The translations under genes and the position numbers were made by a program. The notes under the pieces were generated by a model that had not been told where the DNA came from, made no database searches, and saw only the letters and a program-made list of their open reading frames with translations. Below are positions 50,630 to 59,598 of a stretch of 64,000 nucleotides of DNA, piece after piece. Source of the stretch: Pseudomonas sp. B21_DOA (GTDB lineage Bacteria > Pseudomonadota > Gammaproteobacteria > Pseudomonadales > Pseudomonadaceae). The stretch's first letter is position 1. Each line of letters starts with the position of its first letter. Where the stretch lies: positions 1,302,001 to 1,366,000 of the forward strand of contig CP086683.1 in NCBI GenBank assembly GCA_030544685.1, given 5' to 3'.

Positions 50630-51232
50630 ATGACTGCACCCTGGCAGCCGTTGCTTGACTGGTGGTTCGGACACGCTGAATCACCGAATGCAGTAGCGGC
50701 TGAAAAGGGCAAGTTGTGGTTCGGCAAGCGAGACAGCCAAGACCTCGAAGCGCAGACGCGTTTCGGGGTCTTTGTCGATCAGGCCCTGGCTGGCGAATTG
50801 ACCGAGTGGACGCAATGTCCCGAAGGTTGGCTGGCGGTGGTGCTGTTGCTTGATCAACTGCCACGCATGATCTATCGCAATACCCCCAAAGCGTTTTCCG
50901 GTGATCTGCGCGCGCAGAAACTCGTCGCGCAAGGCGTTGCGGCGGATTTTGATCGGCAATTGAAGCCGATTCAGCGCGTATTCATTTACCTGGTGTTCGA
51001 ACACTGCGAAAACCTCGCGGTGCAGAACGAGGCGGTTTCCAGATTTATCGAATTGGTGTCTGAACAGCCGGAATCGGAGCGGGCGGTGTTTGCCGATAAC
51101 CTGGACTATGCCGAGCGGCATCGGAAGGTGATTGCCCGGTTTGGAAGATTTCCGCACCGCAATTCGGTGTTGGGGCGGGAGTCTACGGCTGAGGAATTGG
51201 AGTTTCTGTCCAGGCCCGGTTCAAGATTCTGA
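50630..51232 (+). CDS. DUF924 protein
   Basis: A 200-residue cytosolic helical protein: LLDWWFGHAESPNAVAAEKG, LLDQLPRMIYRNTPKAFSGD, HCENLAVQNEAVSRF and RHRKVIARFGRFPHRNSVLG, the DUF924/COG3803 blocks. Function unknown; TPR-like fold by family. Two bases after fbp and thus co-transcribed with it. Confidence 0.92.
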   Translation: MTAPWQPLLDWWFGHAESPNAVAAEKGKLWFGKRDSQDLEAQTRFGVFVDQALAGELTEWTQCPEGWLAVVLLLDQLPRMIYRNTPKAFSGDLRAQKLVAQGVAADFDRQLKPIQRVFIYLVFEHCENLAVQNEAVSRFIELVSEQPESERAVFADNLDYAERHRKVIARFGRFPHRNSVLGRESTAEELEFLSRPGSRF

Positions 51233-51256
51233 ATCTTCAGTGCGGCTTATGCCGCT

Positions 51257-51321
51257 TTCGCGAGCAGGCTCGCTCCCACAATTGAAATGCATTCCACTGT
51301 GGGAGCGAGCCTGCTCGCGAA
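51257..51321. repeat. Paired REP element (REPIN)
   Basis: TTCGCGAGCAGGCTCGCTCC and its inverse ending GCTCGCGAA, with a short 17-base spacer, between the convergent DUF924 and chemoreceptor genes. Confidence 0.9.
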
Positions 51322-51339
51322 GAGGCCTGAGGCCGCAGC

Positions 51340-53232
51340 TTAAATCCTGAAGCTGCCGACCAGATGCTTCAACCGCGCCGCCTGCTGCTCAAGATCCGAA
51401 CACGCGCGCAACGTCGCCTGCAAGTTCTCCACCCCTTCCTGATTAAGGGTGTTGATCTCGTTGATATCAACGTTGATCGACTCGACCACGGCGGTCTGTT
51501 CTTCGGTCGCGGTGGCTACCGACTGGTTCATGCCGTCGATTTCGCCGATGCGCTGGGTCACGCTGCCCAGACGCTCGCCGGCTTGGTTGGCGATGCCGAC
51601 GCTGCTTTCGCTCTCGCGCTGGCTCTCGGTCATGATGGTCACCGCCTGGCGCGCGCCGACCTGCAACTCTTCGATCATCTTCTGCACTTGCTGCGCCGAA
51701 TCCTGGGTGCGGTGCGCGAGGTTGCGTACCTCGTCGGCGACCACGGCGAAGCCACGACCGGCCTCACCGGCGCGCGCAGCTTCGATAGCCGCGTTGAGTG
51801 CGAGCAGGTTGGTCTGCTGCGAGATGCTGGTGATCACCTCTAGAATCTGGCCGATGTTCACCGTGTTGCTGTTCAGGGTTTCGATGTTGCCGCAGGAGTC
51901 GCTGATCTTTGCCGACAGTTGCTGCATGGCCTGAATGGTTTTATCCACCACCTGCTGGCCATCGACCGCGAGGCTGCGCGCATCGCTGGAGTGTTGCGAG
52001 GCGAGGGCGGCGTTTTGTGCGATTTCCTGGGCGGCGGCGCCGAGCTGATTGATCGCGGCGGCGACGCTGTTGGTGCGGCTGGCCTGTTGGTCGGAGTTGT
52101 ACATCGACGAGTTCGATGCCGCGACCACGCGCAAAGCGACTTCGTTGACCTGGCCGGTGGCCGAGGACACTTCGCGGATCGACGTATGAATGCGTTCGAC
52201 GAAGCGGTTGAACGAAGTGCCCAGCGCGCCGAATTCATCGTTGCCGTGAATCACCAGACGCTTGGTCAGGTCGCCTTCGCCTTCAGCGATGTCATGCATC
52301 GCACGGCCCATGGTCAGCAGTGGCTGCATCAGCACGCGAATCAGCATGCCAAGCATACCGATGATGATCAGCACGGCGATGACCATGGCGATCAGTGCCG
52401 AGGTGCGGAATTCGCTGAGCATCGAGAACGCGGTGTCTTTGTCGAGCACCAGCGCCACGTACCAGTCAGCCGACGGCACGCCGTTGACGCGCGTGAAGGA
52501 AATCAGCTGGGTCTTGCCGTCGAACTCGACTTCTTTCAGGCCCGGACTGACTTGAGGCGCGCCGTTCGGATAGGCCTCGGCGAGGGACTTGAGCACCAGT
52601 TTGCTGTCCGGGTGGATCAGGATCTTGCCTTCGGCGCTGACGATGAATGCATGACCGTGGCCGCCAAAGTTCAGCGAGTTGATGATCGCGCTGACACTGG
52701 TCAGATCAATGTCGGCACCAGCGACGCCGAGCATCTGGCCCTGACGCTGCACCGGGGTGGCGACGGTGATCACCAGTTTGCCCGACGAAGCGGCGATGTA
52801 CGGTTCGGTGACGATGGTCTGCTGTGCGCTATTGGCGGCTTTGTACCAGCCGCGCGCCCGTGGATCGTAGTCCGGCGCACGGTTGCCGGCCGGCACCGAG
52901 AACATCACACCGTCAGCGCCACCGAAATAGCTGAGCTGGAAATTGCCGGTGTAGGCGGGCAGGTCAATGATGCGCTTGAGGCTGGCGGGCGCATTGCCAT
53001 CGACGGCGACTTGCTGCGACAGCGATTGCAGCAATTGAATGCGGCTTTCCAGCCAGGTCTGGATGTTGCTGGTGGTCAGGCTGCCCAGCTCCTGCATGGT
53101 CGCTTCGGTGCTGCTGCTCAAGGCCTGACGCTGGCGATAGTCGTTGAAGAAGATGAAACAGGCGAACGCAACGGCCACCACAAGGGCAGCAGCCAGCAGA
53201 ATCTTGTGGCTGAATTTCATGTTTCTGGTCAT
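51340..53232 (-). CDS. Methyl-accepting chemotaxis protein with dCache domain, PctA-like
   Basis: A 630-residue chemoreceptor. Start [20 protein letters not shown] lines up with PctA-type receptors; MKFSHK at 53220 is an alternative. One membrane segment, a periplasmic double-Cache sensor (about 35-285), a second segment ([20 protein letters not shown]), a HAMP domain and the signalling hairpin with tip [20 protein letters not shown]. The sensor has the amino-acid-type signature [12 protein letters not shown] and later GVAGADIDL, but the site after TEPY reads IAA where PctA-type receptors have an Asp (PYxD). The ligand may therefore differ. No ribosome site is obvious. Confidence 0.9.
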   Translation of the reverse strand: MTRNMKFSHKILLAAALVVAVAFACFIFFNDYRQRQALSSSTEATMQELGSLTTSNIQTWLESRIQLLQSLSQQVAVDGNAPASLKRIIDLPAYTGNFQLSYFGGADGVMFSVPAGNRAPDYDPRARGWYKAANSAQQTIVTEPYIAASSGKLVITVATPVQRQGQMLGVAGADIDLTSVSAIINSLNFGGHGHAFIVSAEGKILIHPDSKLVLKSLAEAYPNGAPQVSPGLKEVEFDGKTQLISFTRVNGVPSADWYVALVLDKDTAFSMLSEFRTSALIAMVIAVLIIIGMLGMLIRVLMQPLLTMGRAMHDIAEGEGDLTKRLVIHGNDEFGALGTSFNRFVERIHTSIREVSSATGQVNEVALRVVAASNSSMYNSDQQASRTNSVAAAINQLGAAAQEIAQNAALASQHSSDARSLAVDGQQVVDKTIQAMQQLSAKISDSCGNIETLNSNTVNIGQILEVITSISQQTNLLALNAAIEAARAGEAGRGFAVVADEVRNLAHRTQDSAQQVQKMIEELQVGARQAVTIMTESQRESESSVGIANQAGERLGSVTQRIGEIDGMNQSVATATEEQTAVVESINVDINEINTLNQEGVENLQATLRACSDLEQQAARLKHLVGSFRI

Positions 53233-53388
53233 CGAATGAACTACCGCGAAGGGGCTGGTCAGGAAAGGGCGGCAATTTGCCATATTCGGCAGCGTTGCGC
53301 TGCTCTTATTTCGACCGCGCCGCGCCAAAGATTAGGCGCTTGCGGGGAAAGTCGACGAAATGCTCGACAGCTTCACAAAGTTTTTGAT

Positions 53389-53396
53389 TTATCGGC
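53389..53396 (-). promoter_or_regulatory. Possible FliA (sigma-28) -10 element of the chemoreceptor gene
   Basis: The minus strand reads GCCGATAA exactly, 157 bases before the start codon. No good -35 (TAAAG) is seen at the usual distance, so this is tentative. Confidence 0.35.
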
Positions 53397-53512
53397 AAAA
53401 GCCAGACGGGCGGGCTGATAAATAGGCGTTCGGGCACGGAACCAGATGACACTTTTCTCTTCTAAGCTTCTGGTTGGCACCATGCCATCCCCCTCGTTCC
53501 AGGAGTTTCACC

Positions 53513-53767
53513 ATGTCGCTGCGATCTATCGCCCTGCTGTCGTTTTGCGTGCTGTTGGCCGCATGCAGCAAGGTCAATCAGGAAAACTACTCCAAGCTCT
53601 CGGCCGGCATGGCCAAGTCCGAAGTGGAAACCCTCCTCGGCAAGCCCACCGATTGCTCGGGCGCGCTCGGTATGTCCAGCTGCACCTGGGGCGACAAGAA
53701 CAGCTTTATCAGCGTGCAGTACGCCGGTGACAAAGTGCTGATGTTTTCCGGCCAAGGCCTGAAGTAA
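53513..53767 (+). CDS. Small SmpA/BamE-like lipoprotein
   Basis: An 84-residue lipoprotein. Signal and lipobox MSLRSIALLSFCVLLAAC, then a small alpha/beta domain (YSKLSAGMAKSEVETLLGKP, SSCTWGDKNSFISVQYAGDK) like SmpA/OmlA (BamE) folds. The two internal Cys may form a disulfide. AGGAG lies seven bases before the ATG at 53513. Followed after 27 bp by the lipocalin gene. Confidence 0.85.
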   Translation: MSLRSIALLSFCVLLAACSKVNQENYSKLSAGMAKSEVETLLGKPTDCSGALGMSSCTWGDKNSFISVQYAGDKVLMFSGQGLK

Positions 53768-53794
53768 ACCGGGCTTCGCGCCCACGGAGAAAAA

Positions 53795-54364
53795 ATGAAG
53801 CGGTTATTGCTGATCCTTTTCGCTGGCCTGGTACTGGCTGGCTGCGCCACTTCCGGCGTCGACCCGTTGGCGCCCAAGACCGTCGACAGTGTCAATCTCA
53901 AGCGTTATCAGGGCACCTGGTATGAATTGGCACGCTTGCCGATGTTCTTTCAGCGCCACTGCGCGCAATCCGAAGCCCACTACACCCTCAAGCCTGACGG
54001 TAACGTCGGCGTGCTCAACCGTTGCCTGACCCCGGAGTGGCAGTGGGAAGAGGCCAAAGGCACGGCTTATCCACAGGTGCCGGGCAAGACCGACAAGCTC
54101 TGGGTCGAATTCGATAACTGGTTCTCGCGCCTGGTGCCGGGCGTGGCGAAGGGCGAGTACTGGGTGCTGTACGTCAGCGACGATTACAAGACCGCCATCG
54201 TCGGCGACCCGAGTCGCAAGTACATGTGGCTGTTGTCACGCACGCCAACCGTTAACGGTGTGGTACGCGAAGAATTGCTGAGCAAGGCGCGTCAGCAGGG
54301 TTACGACACCACACGCCTGATCTGGCGCGCGTCGGACCGGCAGATGGCCAAGACGTCCAATTAA
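53795..54364 (+). CDS. blc: Outer-membrane lipoprotein Blc (bacterial lipocalin)
   Basis: A 189-residue lipoprotein with lipobox LVLAGC (MKRLLLILFAGLVLAGCATS). The lipocalin barrel shows GTWYELARLPMFFQRHCAQS (G-x-W motif), YWVLYVSDDYKTAIVGDPSR and YMWLLSRTP. Binds lysophospholipids or fatty acids in E. coli; expressed in stationary phase there. Co-oriented with the small lipoprotein. Confidence 0.93.
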   Translation: MKRLLLILFAGLVLAGCATSGVDPLAPKTVDSVNLKRYQGTWYELARLPMFFQRHCAQSEAHYTLKPDGNVGVLNRCLTPEWQWEEAKGTAYPQVPGKTDKLWVEFDNWFSRLVPGVAKGEYWVLYVSDDYKTAIVGDPSRKYMWLLSRTPTVNGVVREELLSKARQQGYDTTRLIWRASDRQMAKTSN

Positions 54365-54382
54365 GCCTCGTTACAAATCAAA

Positions 54383-54472
54383 TGTGGGAGCGAGCCTGCT
54401 CGCGAACGCGGTGTATCAGTCGACATGAATATTGACTGATACACCGCGTTCGCGAGCAGGCTCGCTCCCACA
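54383..54472. repeat. Long perfect REPIN palindrome
   Basis: Arms of 39 bases are exact inverted copies (left begins TGTGGGAGCGAGCCTGCTCG, right ends CGAGCAGGCTCGCTCCCACA), separated by only 12 bases. It lies between convergent blc and hutF and would form a very stable RNA hairpin or cruciform. Confidence 0.93.
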
Positions 54473-54485
54473 GTTTGGTTTTGGG

Positions 54486-55850
54486 TCAGCCCAAGAGATC
54501 GCGCAGGACCTGGGTGAATGCGCGAGCGCTGTCCTCTTCGCCAGCATGCCGGCCATCGCGCACCACCCACTGACCATTGACCAGCACATCGCGCACTTGG
54601 CGATCGCCGCCAGCAAACAACCAGCGATTGAGAATCCCGTCCCCCGAAGCCGTCGCCAGATACGGATCGCTGCCATCCAGCACAATCCAGTCCGCGCGCT
54701 TGCCCACTTCCAGCGCACCAATCGGCTGCCCCAGCGCCTGTGCGCCGCCGTCCAGCGCCGCGTCATACAGCGTGCGCCCGACCATCGGCTGGTCCGCGCC
54801 ATACAAGCGATTGCGCCGCTGATCGCGCAGGCGCTGGCCATATTCCAGCCAGCGCAACTCTTCCACCACGCTCAGCGAGACATGGCTGTCGGAGCCAATG
54901 CCCATGCGCCCGCCCTGGGCGAGAAAGTCTACTGCCGGGAAAATCCCGTCGCCCAGATTTGCTTCAGTGGTCAGGCACAGCCCGGCGATCGCGCGACTGT
55001 TGGCCATCAGCGTGACTTCTTGCGGGTTGGCGTGGGTGGCGTGGACCAGACACCAGCGCTGATCGACTTCAGCGTTCTCGTAGAGCCATTGCAACGGACG
55101 GCGACCGCTCCAGCTCAGGCAATCGTCGACTTCTTTCTGCTGCTCGGCGATGTGGATGTGCACAGGGATCTGCTTGTCACTGGCGGCGAGCACTTCGCTG
55201 ATCTGCTGCGGCGTCACTGCGCGCAACGAGTGGAAACACAGGCCCAACGATTGCGCTTTCTGCTGCGCCAGTAATGGCTGCAAACGCGCTTGCAGATTCA
55301 AATAGTTTTCAGTGCTGTTGATAAAACGACGCTGGCCGTCATTGGGTGTTTGCCCGCCGAAACCGGAATGGCTGTAGAGCACCGGCAGCAGGGTCAACCC
55401 GATACCGCTTTCACTCGCGGCCTGGCTGATTCGTAGCGCCAGTTCGGCCGGATCGGCGTACGGCTGGCCGTTGTTGTCGTGGTGCACGTAGTGAAATTCG
55501 GCGACCGAGGTGTAACCGGCCTTGAGCATTTCGATGTACAGCTGGCGAGCGATGATGCCGAGCTGATCGGGGCTGATTTTTCCGACGAGGCGATACATCA
55601 GATCGCGCCAGGTCCAGAAACTGTCGTTGGGGTTGCCGGCCACTTCGGCCAGTCCAGCCATGGCGCGCTGGAAGGCGTGAGAGTGCAGATTGGGCATTCC
55701 CGGCAGCAACGGCCCGCGCAGCCGCTCGGCGCCGTCTGCGCTGGAATCGGCCTGGATTCGGGTCAACAGCCCATTGGCGCTGACCTCGAGACGTACATTG
55801 TTGGCCCATCCGTTAGGCAGCAGTGCGCGTTCGGCAAAGAAGGCGGACAT
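54486..55850 (-). CDS. hutF: Formimidoylglutamate deiminase
   Basis: A 454-residue amidohydrolase that turns N-formimino-L-glutamate into N-formylglutamate, the five-step histidine route of pseudomonads. Metal ligands are in PNLHSHAFQRAMAG, HIHIAEQQKEVDDC, LVHATHANPQE and GIGSDSHVSLS. The start at 55850 (MSAFFAERALLPNGWANN) is preceded by the intergenic region with a HutC-type palindrome. Divergent from hutC. Confidence 0.95.
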   Translation of the reverse strand: MSAFFAERALLPNGWANNVRLEVSANGLLTRIQADSSADGAERLRGPLLPGMPNLHSHAFQRAMAGLAEVAGNPNDSFWTWRDLMYRLVGKISPDQLGIIARQLYIEMLKAGYTSVAEFHYVHHDNNGQPYADPAELALRISQAASESGIGLTLLPVLYSHSGFGGQTPNDGQRRFINSTENYLNLQARLQPLLAQQKAQSLGLCFHSLRAVTPQQISEVLAASDKQIPVHIHIAEQQKEVDDCLSWSGRRPLQWLYENAEVDQRWCLVHATHANPQEVTLMANSRAIAGLCLTTEANLGDGIFPAVDFLAQGGRMGIGSDSHVSLSVVEELRWLEYGQRLRDQRRNRLYGADQPMVGRTLYDAALDGGAQALGQPIGALEVGKRADWIVLDGSDPYLATASGDGILNRWLFAGGDRQVRDVLVNGQWVVRDGRHAGEEDSARAFTQVLRDLLG

Positions 55851-55876
55851 CGTTCGGCACCCCATCGTGTGTTATT

Positions 55877-55886
55877 TGTATATACA
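55877..55886. promoter_or_regulatory. HutC-type operator in the hutF-hutC gap
   Basis: TGTATATACA is a perfect ten-base palindrome 27 bases from the hutF start, and shares TGTATRTACA with the site at hutU. Its place suggests control of hutF and autoregulation of hutC. Confidence 0.7.
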
Positions 55887-55957
55887 TATACAGACGTTTG
55901 CCTGCCCGGTAAACTCCGGCAAGCTAGTCACTTTCATCCAATCAACAGGGATCAACC

Positions 55958-56707
55958 GTGCCGACTCCGCCTCCAGTTTCTCCGTTGGCCGCGAACATGG
56001 GCGACAGTCCGGCGCCTTTGTACGCCCGCGTCAAACAGATGATCACCCAGCAGATCGACAGCGGTAACTGGCCGCCGCACTACCGCGTGCCCTCCGAAAG
56101 CGAACTGGTCAGCCAGCTCGGCTTCAGCCGCATGACCATCAACCGCGCCCTGCGCGAGATGACCGCCGACGGCCTGTTGGTGCGCATGCAAGGCGTGGGC
56201 ACGTTTGTCGCCGAACCGAAGAGCCAGTCTGCGCTGTTCGAAGTGCACAACATCGCCGATGAAATCGCCTCGCGCGGCCATCGCCACACCTGCCAGGTCA
56301 TCACCCTCGAAGAAGAGGCCGCCGGTTCCGAACGCGCGCTGGCGCTGGACATGCGCGAAGGCCAGAAGGTCTTCCACTCGCTGATCGTGCATTACGAAAA
56401 CGACATTCCAGTGCAAATCGAAGACCGTTTCGTCAACGCCCTGGTCGCGCCGGAATACCTCAAGCAGGATTTCACCCTGCAAACACCCTATGCCTATCTC
56501 AACCAGGTCGCGCCGCTGACCGAGGGCGAGCACGTGGTCGAAGCGATTCTTGCCGAGCCGTCGGAGTGCAAGCTGCTGCAGATCGAAAAGGGCGAGCCGT
56601 GCCTGCTGATTCGCCGGCGAACCTGGTCGGGGCGTCAACCGGTGACGGCGGCGCGTTTGATCCACCCCGGTTCCCGCCATCGTCTGGAAGGGCGCTTTCA
56701 TAAATGA
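55958..56707 (+). CDS. hutC: Histidine-utilization repressor HutC (GntR family)
   Basis: A 249-residue repressor. The N-terminal winged helix-turn-helix spans about 15-85 (PLYARVKQMITQQIDSGNWP, PSESELVSQLGFSRMTINRA, VGTFVAEPK) and the UTRA ligand domain about 95-245 (VHYENDIPVQIEDRFVNALV). In characterised systems urocanate is the inducer. The start is GTG at 55958. It overlaps hutD by four bases. Confidence 0.95.
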   Translation: MPTPPPVSPLAANMGDSPAPLYARVKQMITQQIDSGNWPPHYRVPSESELVSQLGFSRMTINRALREMTADGLLVRMQGVGTFVAEPKSQSALFEVHNIADEIASRGHRHTCQVITLEEEAAGSERALALDMREGQKVFHSLIVHYENDIPVQIEDRFVNALVAPEYLKQDFTLQTPYAYLNQVAPLTEGEHVVEAILAEPSECKLLQIEKGEPCLLIRRRTWSGRQPVTAARLIHPGSRHRLEGRFHK

Positions 56708-57276
56708 ATCATCAAGTGAAGGTTTTACGCGCTGAAGGTTACCCGCGCATGCCGTGGAAAAACGGCGGCGGCAGCACCGAGGAAATCACTCGTGATGCCG
56801 GCACTGGCCTGGACGGTTTCGGCTGGCGCCTGTCGATTGCCGACATCGCTGAATCGGGCGGTTTCTCGACATTCGCCGGTTACCAGCGAGTCATCACCGT
56901 GTTGCAGGGCGACGGCATGACTCTGTGTGTCGACGGTGACGATACCCGGCCACTGTTACCGCTCGACCCGTTTGCCTTCAGCGGCGAAAGTCAGGTGTCC
57001 TGCACGTTGCTCGGCGGTGCGATTCGCGATTTCAATCTGATCTATGCGCCGCAACGTTACAGCGCGCGGTTGCAATGGCTGGAGGGTGAGCAGCGGTTTT
57101 TCAGCTCGGCATCGACGGTGCTGGTGTTCAGTGTCAGTGAGCGGATGGACGTGCGTGTTGGCGACGGCGTTTCGCAGCTCGGTCGGCATGATTGTCTGCA
57201 ACTGGACGGTAACAGTGGGCTGGTCGAAGTCTCCACCCATGGCGCTTGCTGCATAGTCGAACTTCTCCAAAGCTGA
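56704..57276 (+). CDS. hutD: HutD cupin-type protein
   Basis: A 190-residue HutD/Ves family bicupin: YPRMPWKNGGGSTEEITRDA, FGWRLSIADIAESGGFSTFA and FNLIYAPQRYSARL are family marks. In P. fluorescens SBW25 hutD is reported to limit hut expression, but the ligand is not firmly settled. It overlaps hutC by four bases (ATGA). Confidence 0.93.
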   Translation: MNHQVKVLRAEGYPRMPWKNGGGSTEEITRDAGTGLDGFGWRLSIADIAESGGFSTFAGYQRVITVLQGDGMTLCVDGDDTRPLLPLDPFAFSGESQVSCTLLGGAIRDFNLIYAPQRYSARLQWLEGEQRFFSSASTVLVFSVSERMDVRVGDGVSQLGRHDCLQLDGNSGLVEVSTHGACCIVELLQS

Positions 57277-57290
57277 CCCCTGTGGCGAGG

Positions 57291-57382
57291 GGATTTATCC
57301 CCGCTGGGTCGCGAAGCGGCCCCATTCCTGGTTAAAAAGCGGTCTGCTGCGCAGCCCATCGGGGATAAATCCCCTCGCCACA
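57291..57382. repeat. Paired repeat, GGGGATTTATCCCC subclass
   Basis: TGTGGCGAGGGGATTTATCC and GGATAAATCCCCTCGCCACA inverted. It is a third REP subclass, seen again at the right window edge. It occupies the first part of the 467-bp gap 57277-57743 before hutU. Confidence 0.9.
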
Positions 57383-57578
57383 AGCCATCCCCACTCTTGT
57401 TTCCCTCCACGCACCAACTTGTTACCGAACGCCCCAGCGTGGCGCAAAACCACGCTCACTTGGCCCAGCCGCATCTCCTCAGAATCTCCTCCCGGAAAAT
57501 TTCATCCACGCCAGAACCCTCGATTCAGGCGCTCTCCAGCCATGCCCGTGATTTTTCCTGAACGCTCCTCCCATAAGT

Positions 57579-57593
57579 TGGCCGCTTGATTGC
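57579..57593 (+). promoter_or_regulatory. Sigma-54 (-24/-12) promoter of hutU
   Basis: TGGCCGCTTGATTGC has GG and GC exactly placed. The predicted start point is about 57605, within the palindrome at 57599-57612. It fits the known CbrB- and NtrC-dependent, sigma-54 expression of hutU in P. fluorescens. Confidence 0.82.
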
Positions 57594-57598
57594 ATATG

Positions 57599-57612
57599 CT
57601 TGTATGTACAAG
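57599..57612. promoter_or_regulatory. HutC-type operator at the hutU start point
   Basis: CTTGTATGTACAAG is a 14-base palindrome, one base off perfect at its centre, with the TGTATRTACA core shared with the hutF-hutC site. It covers the predicted +1 of the sigma-54 promoter, a position that would block promoter opening or escape. Confidence 0.8.
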
Positions 57613-57743
57613 TAAAGACGTATGCGTATGAGTCGTCCGAGACTCTCCGCAGCGTCCACTGATTCGCTTGTCGCGCAGCACAGCGCGCAGGCTGCTGCCC
57701 ACTGCCAGGATTGGTTTGAATTGATCGCTGAGGAGTCTTTTTC

Positions 57744-59435
57744 GTGACTGACAATACCCAGAACAGCAACAAGTTTCGTGACGTGCAGATTCGCGCCGCC
57801 CGCGGTAACACGCTGACCGCCAAGAGCTGGCTGACCGAAGCACCGCTGCGCATGTTGATGAACAACCTCGACCCGGAAGTCGCCGAGAACCCGAAAGAGC
57901 TGGTGGTCTACGGTGGCATCGGTCGCGCCGCGCGCAACTGGGAATGCTACGACAAGATTGTCGAGAGCCTGACCAACCTGAACGACGACGAAACCCTGCT
58001 GGTGCAATCGGGTAAACCGGTCGGCGTGTTCAAGACCCACGCCAACGCACCGCGCGTTCTGATCGCCAATTCCAACCTGGTGCCGCACTGGGCGAGCTGG
58101 GAACACTTCAACGAACTCGACGCCAAAGGCCTGGCCATGTACGGCCAGATGACCGCTGGCAGCTGGATCTACATTGGCAGCCAGGGCATCGTTCAGGGCA
58201 CCTACGAAACCTTCGTTGAAGCCGGGCGCCAGCATTACAACGCTGACCTCAAGGGCCGCTGGGTGCTCACCGCAGGCCTCGGTGGCATGGGCGGCGCGCA
58301 ACCGCTGGCCGCCACTCTGGCCGGCGCCTGCTCGCTGAACATCGAGTGCCAACAGGTCAGCATCGATTTCCGCCTGAAAAGCCGTTACGTCGATGAGCAA
58401 GCCAAAGACCTCGACGACGCTCTGGCGCGCATCGACAAATACACCAAAGAAGGCAAGGCAATCTCCATCGCGCTGCTCGGCAACGCGGCAGAAATTCTCC
58501 CGGAGCTGGTCAAACGCGGCGTGCGTCCGGACATGGTCACCGATCAGACCAGCGCCCACGACCCGCTCAACGGTTACCTGCCGGCCGGCTGGAGCTGGGA
58601 CGAATACCGCGCCCGCGCCAAGACCGAACCGGCCGCTGTGATCAAAGCCGCCAAGCAGTCGATGGCGGTGCACGTCAAAGCCATGCTGGAATTCCAGAAA
58701 CAAGGCATTCCGACCTTCGACTACGGCAACAACATCCGTCAGATGGCCCAGGAAGAAGGTGTCGAGAACGCCTTTGATTTCCCAGGCTTCGTACCGGCCT
58801 ACATCCGTCCGCTGTTCTGTCGTGGCATCGGCCCCTTCCGTTGGGCGGCGCTGTCGGGTGATCCGCAGGACATCTACAAAACCGACGCCAAGGTCAAAGA
58901 GCTGATCCCCGACGACGCGCACCTGCACAACTGGCTGGACATGGCCCGCGAGCGCATCAGCTTCCAGGGCCTGCCGGCGCGAATCTGCTGGGTCGGTCTG
59001 GGCCAGCGCGCCAAGCTCGGTCTGGCCTTCAACGAAATGGTCCGTAGCGGTGAGTTGTCGGCCCCGGTAGTAATCGGTCGCGACCACCTCGACTCCGGCT
59101 CGGTTGCCAGTCCCAACCGCGAAACCGAGTCCATGCAGGACGGTTCCGACGCCGTCTCCGACTGGCCATTGCTCAATGCTTTGCTGAATACCGCGAGCGG
59201 CGCGACCTGGGTGTCCTTGCACCACGGCGGCGGCGTCGGCATGGGCTTCTCGCAGCATTCGGGGATGGTGATCGTCTGCGATGGTACCGATGAGGCCGCC
59301 GAGCGCATTGCTCGTGTGCTGCACAACGACCCGGCCACCGGCGTCATGCGCCATGCCGATGCCGGTTACCCGATCGCCATCGACTGCGCGAAAGAGCAAG
59401 GGCTGAACCTGCCGATGATCACCGGCGGCAAGTAA
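57744..59435 (+). CDS. hutU: Urocanate hydratase
   Basis: A 563-residue NAD-dependent urocanase, the second step of histidine breakdown. Motifs: [38 protein letters not shown] (NAD site), the active Cys region [18 protein letters not shown] and [19 protein letters not shown]. The start is GTG at 57744 ([14 protein letters not shown]) with GAGGAG eight bases upstream. The length is normal. It heads the operon toward the transporter genes. Confidence 0.97.
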   Translation: MTDNTQNSNKFRDVQIRAARGNTLTAKSWLTEAPLRMLMNNLDPEVAENPKELVVYGGIGRAARNWECYDKIVESLTNLNDDETLLVQSGKPVGVFKTHANAPRVLIANSNLVPHWASWEHFNELDAKGLAMYGQMTAGSWIYIGSQGIVQGTYETFVEAGRQHYNADLKGRWVLTAGLGGMGGAQPLAATLAGACSLNIECQQVSIDFRLKSRYVDEQAKDLDDALARIDKYTKEGKAISIALLGNAAEILPELVKRGVRPDMVTDQTSAHDPLNGYLPAGWSWDEYRARAKTEPAAVIKAAKQSMAVHVKAMLEFQKQGIPTFDYGNNIRQMAQEEGVENAFDFPGFVPAYIRPLFCRGIGPFRWAALSGDPQDIYKTDAKVKELIPDDAHLHNWLDMARERISFQGLPARICWVGLGQRAKLGLAFNEMVRSGELSAPVVIGRDHLDSGSVASPNRETESMQDGSDAVSDWPLLNALLNTASGATWVSLHHGGGVGMGFSQHSGMVIVCDGTDEAAERIARVLHNDPATGVMRHADAGYPIAIDCAKEQGLNLPMITGGK

Positions 59436-59450
59436 TACGCTTTTGCTTCA

Positions 59451-59540
59451 TGTGGGAGCGAGCTTGCTCGCGAAGAGGCCGGCACAGTCAACATTCGTGT
59501 CGGCAGACAGATTGCTTTCGCGAGCAAGCTCGCTCCCACA
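59451..59540. repeat. Paired REP element (REPIN)
   Basis: TGTGGGAGCGAGCTTGCTCG and CGAGCAAGCTCGCTCCCACA inverted around 44 bases, inside the hut operon between hutU and the permease gene. Intra-operon placement may cause differential mRNA stability. Confidence 0.9.
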
Positions 59541-59598
59541 GAAAAGCAGCTCCACCGATGCTCAGTGAACCCGAATAACAATCCACAGAGGTTGAATC

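Noticed and set aside
57525..59399. Long open frame antisense to hutU
   Set aside because: It mirrors the hutU codon pattern, starts in no regulatory context and has no family-like sequence. Similar antisense frames lie opposite glnA (35610-37004), typA (38915-40834), ntrC (31540-32940) and the MFS gene (13753-15444); all are GC-rich shadows.
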